A stretch of 64,000 nucleotides of DNA from Branchiostoma floridae. Lineage: Eukaryota; Chordata; Leptocardii; Amphioxiformes; Branchiostomatidae. Below, piece after piece: positions 1 through 12,300 of the stretch; position 1 is the first letter of the stretch; each line of letters starts with the position of its first letter. The stretch lies in the NCBI RefSeq assembly GCF_000003815.2, contig NC_049983.1, forward strand, positions 17,000,907 through 17,064,906, in the 5' to 3' direction. A model generated the notes under the pieces. It worked only from the letters and a program-made list of their open reading frames with translations, was not told the DNA's origin and ran no database searches. Both the position numbers and the translations under genes were made by a program.

Positions 1-355
1 GACTAATGATAAATTCAGCCAACCACAATCAAATATTGCGTCTATCTGACAACTACCTAAGTAAAGTCTACGTCCCCTTCATCAGTCAAAATCTAAGTCT
101 GTTTAATCATAATATCATTAATGATAAGATTACTTTTACAATAACCAAGGAAGTTATGTGATATATAACCTCATTAAAATAATATAGACGTCGACATTTC
201 GAATTTGTTTTCCGGTATCAACAATGCAGCTGTGGAAATAGTGACCTGGTGGCATGGTGACTCCGATTGCCATTGCAGTAACGACTGCATATTTGTACTC
301 AAGTCGTACACTTTGAACAATGTTGCATAAATCATTGTCTTTGGCGCCTTTGCAG
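1..355. other. Intron or upstream DNA of the FN3 gene
   Basis: AT-rich sequence with no recognisable coding exon. It ends in a splice acceptor (tttgcag at 349-355) just before the first FN3 exon. The FN3 exon opens in phase 1, so upstream exons must lie beyond the left edge. Confidence 0.6.
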
Positions 356-3300
356 AGATGATAGACCCACCCGGCAAGCCAGAGGCCTACGATGTCCAGA
401 CAAACGAGATGAAGCTCTGGTGGCACGCGCACGAGAACGGAAGGGACGACAGAGTCGACGGCGTCACTGGATATGACGTCGAGATGAGGCAGGAGGGATC
501 CGACCAATGGCTGTGCGTGGCCAAGAACGTGGATGACACCAAGTGTAAGCTGAAGGGCATGGCTGGGCCGGATAAAAAGTTGTGGTTCCGGGTCAAGGCG
601 TTGAAAAATGACCTCGCCAGTGAACCTGGAGAGGAATCAGACGTCGTCACTATACCAGGTTTGTCATAGTTGGGGGAAACCACTTTCTTCTTTTTCTAAT
701 TTTTGTCAACTTATTTTCATTAGCACATTGCCATTTTTCCAATTTCTCAAGGCCTAGCGTTCATTCTCAGAACACTTATTCTATTTGTCACTTTTCCAAT
801 AGATGGCATTCCTCCAACCGGGAAACCAGAAGCATGGGACGTGGAAGAAACCCAGACGAAACTCCGCTGGCCCGCCCTGGCTGACGGAAGTGACGTCAGG
901 TACGACAACATCACCGGATATGACGTCGAGATGAGAGAAGAGGGAAGCTCAAAGTGGAACGAGGCGGCCAAGGGCGTGAAGAGGAACAAGTGTAAGGTGA
1001 TAGGTCTGGAGCCCGGGAGACACTACTACTTCCGGGTGCAGGCCATGAGAGGGGACGAGGAGAGCGAGCACAGCGAGCCGTCCAACGTCGTCATCACTCC
1101 CGGACAACGGACAGAAACTGGTGCGAATTAATACAGTTACTAATGTTTATGCAAAATATATGCATGCTGTAGTAATAACTATAGATAAATCGCATGCAAA
1201 ATCACTTTCACACCCGCACTCCACTTTACCCGTGCTACTCGTAGTCATAGATGTAGAAGTGGCAACTCAGTTGTGTTCGAACCGTTCAAGTGGCATGATG
1301 ATAATGTACAATAGGCTGCTCTACAGCAAAAAAGTTCCTCTTGTAATGTTTCTGCAAGTGGAGTGAAACAACTTTACAAATCTCGTGTCCAACTGCCCGT
1401 CTTGGAGAATATGTCATGCAATTGTAATCCCCAAACAACCACCTTTTTAAGCTGTTGCAAAAGCTTATCTTTCCATGGATTGGTCTCTTTGTCTCATGTA
1501 AAAAAATGAAAATTTGAAGAAGACAAGCCTGTGCCGCAAGTGATAATCACTACCCTGGACAACGATGTCCTGGTCGGCGGAGCATCGGACGAACCGCCTG
1601 TCAATCAAAACATCGAACCTCCCGGCATGCCGTTCGCCTGGGATGTCGAGGCCGTCACCCTCAAGTTGCGCTGGACACCTCTTTGGAACTGCACCGAGGA
1701 CAGGTACGACCAGATCAACGGTTACGAAATCGAGAAGCAGGAAGCTGGCAGCGAGGAATGGGTACTGTCGGCGTCTAGGTGTGTGAAATCGAAATGCAGG
1801 CTTCGCGGGCTGAAACCAGGGACGCAGTATCGCTTCCGGGTCATAGCTGTGAAGGATGACAGGAAAAGCAAACCTGGGAGACCATCTGAAGTCATCACCA
1901 CACCGCCGCTAGGTAATATGGCATGCCACGAGACAGCAGTGAAACTCGTCCTTATGTGTGACTATGCAACTGTTAAATCTATCTATCAAGCGTAAAATGC
2001 TTTTTAAAATGCATAGAATGTGTCATGTGACATATGATACTGCCAGTTTTGTTTTCTGACCAGACTCATGACGACAACAGATTTTTTGTCCTCTACAAAA
2101 TCTGTCAGTCGACGTCACTGATTTTAAGATGTTGACAACAAATATCTATGCAGGATATGTATAGATGGTGCAGATCTAAACCGGCTCCATCTTCAGAAGT
2201 TATGAGCGCGAGACAAAATCTACAGACGACAGAGGCAAAGACAACTGAGTTGATGTGCAACATGCCCTACCAATGGTTCCATAACTTCCATTTGACCTGA
2301 AGTTGCTGAAGGATCTACCACTGTAATCGTAGCCCCTTCCTGTTGTACAGCCACCCTACCCCTATCGAGATTCATGGATAATTTCATGTTGCATCTATTA
2401 GCATTAGTTTACAAACGAGTAGTATCTACTCTTATCGTCATCTTTATGACTGGGTAATGCTACGTAACCACTCCAGCTAACGTTGCCTAAAATTCAACCG
2501 AATCACACTTATATATAGTCGCACTTTTCATCACATTACATTGGAACCTATGCACTGTCTTATGTTTATCATGAACACAATTTGGTCAGTCAAAGATGTA
2601 GCACCGACTGTACGGTCTGATTTGTTTACTGACTGACTGCACTTTGACACCACAGATGCATGTTTGTGCTTCACACTGCATGGCACTGATGTAGCTGCTT
2701 GTCATGTCGTTGAGGCATAGAATGTTTGTACTCATGATGCTATGACGTAACTACTGTCCGCCATGTTGGATGGTTAAACCAGGAAGTTACCCGGCAAATT
2801 TGACTTTGTATACTTAATTGTAGCCATGTGATCGTGATACAAGCAAGACATTATACACGTACAGGCCTCCAGGTTCAACCAACCATCATGCATGATGGCT
2901 TTTCTTATGACTTCATTTTTTCCGCGCTATGTTGGAACTACATTTTACATGTATAGATACTCAGAATCTAACTTTGCTTTATTTCTAGTCCCTCCACCCG
3001 GTAAACCTGAGTCGTGGGACGTCACAACCACCGAAGCTAAGCTGCAATGGTCTGCCTTGGCCGACGACACGACTAACACTCGGGACGACGGTCTGACCGG
3101 ATATGACGTAGAGATGAAGGAAGAGAGCTGGAGTGAATGGCAGCCCGCCGCCAACGGCGTCAAGAAGAACAAGTGCAAGATCGTCGGGCTGCAGCCAGCG
3201 TCCAATTACTACTTCCGGGTCAGGGCGAACACGACTTCCGGAGTAAGTGACTTCGGAGAAGAGTCGGATGTTGTGGCCACCACAGAGAGAGGGTTCCCCA

Positions 3301-6300
3301 CAGACAACGGTGTCACACTAACTCCGGTTAAGGAAATCAGAGATGGAGAAGTCGACAGTGAGTTTTTTTAAACATTATTTTGCCCTTAAAAGCCCTGTAA
3401 TACGTTCTGTCATGGGGCTGATATACTTATCTTCCAAATAATGTTTAGTAAATAGTACACAGACTCGAGATGAATCTTTGTTCCAACACAGCAAGCAGTC
3501 TCATGTAATTTTCTACTATTCTGTTGCAATCTTCGTCGGGTTTTAAATACCTAGATCACATTACCTTACCAACATATGAAGCCAGCAAGTCAAAAGTGTC
3601 AAAAAATCTATAACGCCCACCGTCTCTGTGAGATGGTTGAAGTATCCTGATGTAGAGGGACTCCTTGATTCTTTTACAGTATAGTGGTTTGCCCTTTGCC
3701 TCGGTAGTAGCCGACGTCTTTCCGACTGTCGACGTCTTTTCGACTGCGATCTCATCATATAAGAAATCATTTATAAGTCACAAAATCACTTAATAATGCA
3801 AAGAGGATTTTTGAGGTTATCTATTCATTGTTCCTATCATATTTTCATTTGATAGACATTCCGCCAACCGGGAAGCCCGAAGCTTGGGACACAGAGGAGA
3901 CCCAGACCAAGCTGCGCTGGCCGGCCCTCGCCGACGGAAGTGACACCAGAAATGACGGCATCACCGGATATGACGTCGAGATGAGGGAGGACGGCAGCTA
4001 CCAATGGCATTCCGCGGCCAAGGGCATCAAGAAGCCGAAGTGCCGGGTGGTGGGGCTGGAGCCGGGGAGACGGTACTACTTCAGGATCCAGGCCATGAAG
4101 GGGGCCGCGGAGAGCGCGCACTCTGAGGTGTCTGACGTCGTCATCACTCCGGGAACGAGAACAGATGTTCAGACACCAGTGGAAGGTATGACACCTCTCC
4201 ATCAATGTCCAGTAATGACTAATTTGTTTCGAGTTGTGATACATTTTTGCAAGACGAAAGGTCTGCAAAGGCACTATTTTGCTTTTGAGTGGGTACAACA
4301 AAAATGCCTGCCATTTTGCATTGCAGGAAGGTATAACGTTCCCCTGTGTTGCAAAGTTTGCCAGCCAACAATTCTGTTTTGGTCTTTACACAGTTGTAAT
4401 CTTTATCATTCCCGTCGTTCTGGGATATTTTGCGCATTTGGATCACGAGTTAAATTTTGTTGTTTTCTACTCTGCAGATATCGTTCGTCCCCCTGGGAAG
4501 CCATCTGCCTACGACGTCGACGAAAGAGAGACAAAACTCCGCTGGCCCGCCTTGGCCGACGGAAGTGACAGCAGGTATGACGACATCACCGGATATGACG
4601 TCGAGATCCTAGAGGACGGCACCCACCAATGGAAGTCACAAGCAAAGGGCGTGAAAGGTACCAAGTGCCGGGTCATCGGACTGGAGCCGGGGACCCTGTA
4701 CTACTTCAGAGTGCAGGCGATGAAAGGACCGAAGGAAAGCGAACCGTCAGAGGTGTCCGACGCCGTGCGCACGCTGGGGCGTAAGAGAAGAGACTCAGAC
4801 GACTTAGAGACATTTGCTGGAGGAGACAGGACCGGGAACCCCCCAAGAATTCAAGATGGTGAGTATAATCTTTATCACAAACACGGTATGACAAAGCTGG
4901 CTACTCCAATGACAAACTGACACAATCTAATGACAAAACATTGAAAACCCAATATCGAAGATCTCAAAAGTCCGTAAAATTTCTCGTATGTCTTGTTTGA
5001 TTGTAGTTCATTAATTTTGCAAATAATGTTTTGATAGACATTCCATGTGTCCTTCATACCCTGTCACTCCACGATGCACTTGACTAGCCTGTTGAAAACA
5101 TACAACAAACGAAAACACAAGTTTACAGCCCAAAATCAAAACCTCCACTCCAGTGACCAAAAAAAAAATTGGAATGTCTGTCAGGGTTGATGAGTGACTC
5201 GTGTAGACCGGAGCTAATTCTACCAACTCTGAACTCCACTTCATGTCTCCACGCAACTCTGACCTTTGCCCTTAACTTCCCGTCCGTAACTCCTTACCTA
5301 TGTAAAGCATATGGAAATACCCGAGAAAATACAGCCGCCGTACATATTCATTTTTCTGCAGCGCAGTGCAGTGCAGGTGGTCGATATAATGTTCGTCTGT
5401 CGCTGTTGACGATGACAAATTTGCTGCAGCTGTAAGACTGTAACTGCGCATGTCTTTTAAATCTCTAAAGACATGGGCATCCAACTGTTGACCTGGACCG
5501 AAAAGGACAGGAGTAACTATTACGAATATGATTTGAATATTCGTCTTTCTTTTATGTTTCAAGTAACATATTTTCTCACAATGCGTTGACTTGATTGACC
5601 CCCCCCCCCCCAAAAAAAAAACAACACACACACACACACACACACACACGTTTTGACGCGTGGCGTCTGTTTCGCTGAACTGTCTGATTTAATTACTCAA
5701 GAAACCAATAAGTGAAGAATAATAGATAAGGAAATCATCGATACCCCATGTTACTTTATCAATTTTAGTACTTTGTTTTGTGTATGATTTCGTGTTTCTG
5801 TACACTAAGCCCCTTTGAAAAACAATTTAACCTAGTTGACTGGGACTACATGTCAATAACTAAATAAACGTATATTGTATATTGTACATCTAGCAAACAG
5901 TATGCCACTATAAAGTGACGGCAATAAAAAAGCCTTCCTGACTGTCTCAGAACAGGATGAAAGCTATTAAAATATGTCCGGAAATGTGCACGGATCAACC
6001 CAGTATGAATAACATACACCGTCAATGTTTATCTTATTCAACAAGTCTTTAATAGTCTGCCCCTAAGCCCAAACTGATGTTTATTCAAAATTTCAACATG
6101 ACAACATGGATTCAGAGTTTAGACTATATTGTAGACACGTTGTGTTCCATAATCTAATCTGTTGGTATATATATGTTTTAGTGGCACATACTGGGCATCT
6201 TCTGTTCTGGATGTGGGCACGGGGTAGGGAATTTTGCTCCAATATTATTCAACTATTTTTTTTTCGATTGAGTAATGAAATTCTTTCTCTCGACGGAAAT

Positions 6301-9300
6301 TGCAGAAGAAAGAAACGGCCAACTTACCATAGGAACGATCGCGATGATGTCACTGTGGCCTACTGCCAGGCAGGAAGCAGGTGGACGATAAATGATAATT
6401 TGCACATCAATTTCTAATTTCATCTGCCAATTTAGAAAATCTGCTGACGTCTTGGTAGGCACCAGTCGTAGAATACCCGGTGTAAATGTCGAGAAGTAGA
6501 CGCGAGGCAGTCCTTCGGCACAGAATGATCACAGACGCAGTAGAGTTGTCGTGACCGAGAAACGATCCTAATTTCATCCTACCTCCTCTCCTCTCTTTGC
6601 TTTTCACCCAACTGACCTGCTTATCTCTAGTCTGCCTTCTTGTTATCTCTTGCTTCCCAGTTTCTGTTGATTTCTCTGAAACCTAGTCGATGGTCATTCT
6701 TACTTCATACGAGGGGGGTTCAATAAGTTCTTTGCCTCACCAAGAAATAACAAGCACAACTCAGATTTTCAGGCACAACTTCATAGTATGAAGTCTTTTA
6801 TCAATATCCTCCAAATTTCAAATCATTGGAGTCATTACTTTCCAGGCATTCGTTTTTCCTAAATTAGAAGGTAAGTGGCGAGAAAAAAGTTGTGTGAATT
6901 GTGATCAGACATGTGTGGGTCTAGTTTCCCATGCCATAAATTAACAAAAGACGTTGTCAAAATGTTTGATAATGATTCTCTTCCTATTTCAAGCAAAAAG
7001 AATTGGGTTTCTAACTTCCAGCAGCGCAAATTGACCCACACACTCAGGTCAGGTCAATTGTCCACGTTTTTTTCCCTCTCCCTCACCTAACGTTACTGGG
7101 TGTCGCCTGCAAAGTAATGATCACACTAATTTGAATTTTGGTACATATTTATATAAGACTTTATACTTGACATCTATGCTTCGAAATCTGAGCTGTGCTT
7201 ATTTTTTCTCGGTAAAGTCGGGGACTTATTGATAACCCCACGTACATGTATAAAGTCTTATATAAATGTGTACCAAAATTCAAATTATTGTGATCATCAT
7301 GTTGCAGGCGACACCCAGTAACGTTAGGTAAGGGATAACGAAAAAAAAAGGTGGACAATTGATCTGCAACCTGAGGTGTGAGGTCAAATTGTCTGATCAC
7401 ACTTCACCCTTCTTTTTCTCCCCACTTACCTTCTAATTTAGAAAAAACGAATGCCTGGAAAGTAATGACTCCAATGATTTGTAATTTGGAGGATAATGAT
7501 AAAAGACTTCATACTATGAAGTTGTGCCTGAAAATCTGAGTTGTGCTTGTTATTTCTTGGTGAGGCAAAGAACTTATTGAACCCCCCTCGTATGATTAAT
7601 GTGTAGCCTCTACCAGGTTCCGCGGATCGCTTGGTCGTGGGTCGCATACTGACTCATACGGACGCCCCTAGCGCACTCTTGACTCGATCTATTTTTCCAA
7701 TTTTATTTACTATTTGATCAGCGATCCGCGGAGCCGGGTAGAGGCTAGTCAATGTGCGCCCTGTACACAAGGTCACAGCAGGTAAATTTTATGGATGGCG
7801 CGACATTAATTTTCGTCCCATTTCAGAATAAAAACAATACATTTTTTTTCGTTTTCATTGATAGTCAACACCACGAGTAACTACCAAAATGGGCAAATAG
7901 TTTGTGTTGTAGCCTAATTATTGTACAACGTTTGTGGTGTCTATTTTTAAAATTTAGCCATCTTCTTTTTTTCACCCATCTAATAATTTTTGCAGTCTGC
8001 AGAGGATTTCATCCATAAAATTTCTACTGTGACCTAAACTAAAACAGCAATCGCTCACATTGTTACTTGTTTGGGGAGTGTCATTTCTGTCTGTGTGCCT
8101 ATGTCTATGTTTCTAGACTTGGGTTTTGTATCTTTTACCATGCCAGGTTTCATGTTTGAATTTTGACGGGAAGATAGCTTTTGAAGAAATGAAGAAGAGT
8201 ATAGACTTGGCCGCCTCGCTTGCTCTGGCTATTGAGAATTAGTCTTTTAACGCTCCTGATGAAATTTGAAACAAGATATTTCCTATTCATTGAAGAGCTG
8301 CGGGATTTGTAATCATAACTACGGGGGGAGGGGGGCATCCATTCATCATACCTCCAGACGTACCACCCAGAATACCACAGAACAGTCAGAAGCTGAGGGG
8401 TTACAACAATTACATTTATTAGGATTCCCAAAACTTGAACATCGAAACATCTAGGTTCTAGTCTGGTGGTGCCAATATCAGTCGTATTTGAGCTATCATC
8501 CAATCCTGTCTGATGTGACTAACGTCGATAAGAAAACCCTTTTTTTGTAGTAATAATCATATTATAAATAGTGACATTACTCATTTTTACATTAACATAA
8601 CAACATTACTCGATGTCTACAATATCACATGTACCAGTTCATATGATTCCTGGTTTTTCAGAACGCTTTGCCTTTGCAAGATTGCTTTTAAATTATTCAA
8701 CATCAAAAGAGCTCACTTCTGCATCTACAACACAGCATATGACACAATATCCATGATATTACAGTGAGCAGTTAATTATTCTTCTACATGTGAGACGTTT
8801 TGCTTCTGTGCCATTTTCGTATAGCAGAGTAGCGCTCAGTATAATCATTTCAAGGTTATATGAGCTCATATAACCGCCTTTATTACATATAACATCCTTG
8901 GTCACACCAACCACGCCTATGCTATATTTCACCCTGGGTGCTGGTACATGTAGCCTGACTAAAATCGCGCTCCTAGTGGCCGGCCTTATAGTATTGCCGC
9001 CGCCCTCGTCATTAACCCCAGCCAGCGAGAGATTGTGTAAACACAGGCTACTGGTACATGTAGTGTTAGGTGTTGATGTGTGTACTTATTAAGAACAGTA
9101 ATATAGCTCGCATTGCCTTGTAGTCGATGCATGGATAATGGAACTGCATATCAAAATGAGAGTGTGAATGGGGGGGGGGGGGGGTCCGACAACGATTTAC
9201 GCTGAATTCAGAAGAACGTTACCCCCTACGTATTACACTAAATCAAGGAAGGCAAGTAAACCGAATTCTGTCTCCTCGCTACGAATTACGTAGATAAGAT

Positions 9301-12300
9301 GGTTTTCCCTACGAATTACGGGAAATAAAAATAGGCTGCCTACGCCTTACGGAAAAGAGCATGCAGACCCTCCAAATGCCGCACAGAACAGAATATTTGG
9401 TTTTCGTGCGCTGACTCCCCATGTATAATGCATATGCCTACACATACATAACGACGGCACAGATTTGTTGCTACAGTGTGTTTACAAGCAGTCACATGTT
9501 CCTTGGTAACGGTGCGGTTACACTCATAGCAGAGCGTCGTACGATGTTCTAAGGCAGCCATTTCGGCAACAAGACAGTTCAGGTTTGCACGACATACGTA
9601 CGACTGTCCAAAGCGTCAGCTCAGTTGGCGATCGCGCGATGATCGCACGATGATTGTGTCTGGACTCTAAGCAAAGCCTACTGGTGATAGCCAGTGCCTT
9701 GACTCTCGCCTGTGTTTACACAAACTCTCGCTGGCTGGAAGTGCTAGAGGCGGTAACTGTCCGGCCGGCCGCTAGGAGCGCGATTAGTCAGGCTAACGCC
9801 TTGACGTGGCATGAATTGGCACTATATCATACTTAGCTTGCTTAATTACAACCCAGTCAGCTTAAACTCGGAACCAATCTGTTTGCTACAGCTCACAAGC
9901 ATACATCGACCATGCAGGATGCCTCTGGATCAGAAGGTCGCGAGTTCAAATCCCAGGCAGATTATTGCGTGCTATAGTGTATTGGAAAGCGTTGTGCAAT
10001 CGCATGATTAATCATGGTCTGCTGTTAATCACACGTCTGGCAAAGAACAGAGAAATATTCCCAGCAGCTACATGTATGCAAACAGTATTTCATACAGCGC
10101 TTATTCTCTTCATTGTGAAACCCATTTAAGTAATTAATTTCAAACTGCTTCTTCTACTAAATGACTCTCCTACAATTATCATTAATTAGTATCACATGAC
10201 AGACAAGCTTGGCACCTCCAGTTTTGTTTTTCTGTCATTAATCACGTATTAACATTTTTCCCAGTTACATGTATTTACAACTGATCACAGTCAAACCAAG
10301 AAGGAGTATATTTAGGTGTGCCTGGATGGCAACTGTCTGTTACAAACTAGACAAGTGGTTGGTAATTTATTTTGATAATCAGGAAAACAGAATTAATCCA
10401 TACAGTAAATCAAAAACTTATACATATTCATAGTTATCCTCCTTCGTGGTTTCCAGAATCCAATGTAATGAAATTACAAATTTTAGAGGACTCAAGAATA
10501 AGATGTTATTGTATACTAGTAACGCATAGATGCACAGATGCTGTTCTTAGAAAAGAAATCTTGGTACCACATTTAAACATAAGAAGAACAGCACCCAGGC
10601 CATATCATTCCAATATGCGATTTTGGTCGACGTAAAAATTACTTTTAGGAACCATAGATTCAATGAGACTTTGGCCTAAACAAAAAGATTTTTTAACTTT
10701 TTTTTTCTACCACGACTGAAACTTCCGTTAAATTTTTCAAATAGACGTTTAGACAGAATTGACAAAACGCAGAACATTTGTCAACCAACCTGAAGATAGC
10801 TTTCATAATGGCCAAAAAGAAATTGCATGAATGGAGCTGATTTCAAAAAGACTTGTACTAAATCAACAAGAGTTTAAAGATCTCATACCTCTGTAAAGTT
10901 TCTTGTTTGGTTTCAGTTCATTGATTATGCAGATTAGGTTTTGATTAACGTTAACATTAAAGATTAAAAAATATGCAAAAACAGACCAAAAATAACACCT
11001 CCACGTGATGTAGCGGCCACTATCATTGACCGATGACATGGAATGTCTGTCAGGGTTGATAAAGGACTATCTTTACCAACTCTGAACTTCAGTTCATGTC
11101 ACTGTATAGTGAGGCGTGCCTACATGTAGCATACAGATATGGAAAATATGGAAATAAGGGCGAAATAGAAGTAGAAAGAAATTACACACACTAGAAAAAG
11201 TAACTCCAAACAAAGAAAAAAAGGAAAAGAAAGTGAAATAGAAAGAAAACAAGTCACCCATACCTGTCGAATGACAAGGTGTATACTATCACATTTAGAG
11301 ATTATCAAGTTGACACATGTTGATGAATGATATTAATAAATAATCTTATAATCAGAATCGACTTTATTTTCCAGTGATTTCTTTTGTTACATGTATCTTT
11401 AAAAAAAAGTCTTGTAACCAATATGGAAATATATTGGAAAGTCAAATGATATTCAGCTTCAGAATTTTTTAGACTACACTCTTTGTTTCCGCATCAATTT
11501 CTTACAAATGATAATAATACCAGAAGCTGTAATTTTTTTTCAATTTGTTACAAAATGTTTTTCTCTTGTATATTGGTATTTTCAAAACATTGATTTTGCT
11601 ACTTTTGGAGTGCCTGATCTTCATGAATGAAATACAAGTGTTTACCAGACCAGTCTAAAGAAAAGAGGTACCTGTGCCTACATTTGTGGACCTCTTAGCA
11701 GTTCACTTTATTTTTGCTAATCTTTTGATGGAATTTGGTTGAAATATTGGTTGAAAAAAACAAAACATGAAACCATCTTTTTGAGGGGAGGGTGGATAGC
11801 CAAAACTCACTTAACTGATGCCGGCGACCAGGACAAATTTCCTTCATCTTTATTCACTGACCAATTCCGTCAGTTGGTGCCGGTTCATAGCTGTTTGTCT
11901 CGGGGGGCTCGGGGGTGTCATTTATTGCCTCCCTACGGTCGTTCTGACCGTAGGTAGCTGCCGGAGACCTGTCAGCACTGGGCGCAGGGGAGGGGCAGAT
12001 GTAACTGCTTCCCCGACCGGTGGCGGCATTGCCACGGCGGCGGTCATCATAGATGGCGGACTGAGTACCTGTCTCACTATTGGGCAATGCAGCAGGCTCG
12101 TAGCTATTGGCCACAGGGGACTCTTTTGTGGAGTCGCTAGGGTCATGCTGGTCATATGTTTTGGGCTGGGTACGCTCTTGGTCAGTGGCCAGGGCAGGGG
12201 CGTTGTAGCAAGGTGCCTTGCGGGAACCCTGAGCGACCTCTCTAGGGTCATTCTGGTCATAAGTGCTGGACAGGGTACGCTCTTGGTCAGTGGCCAGGGC

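Noticed and set aside
9915-9960. Functional tRNA gene
   Set aside because: There is a T-arm-like B-box but no matching acceptor stem or complete D-arm; better explained as a SINE head.
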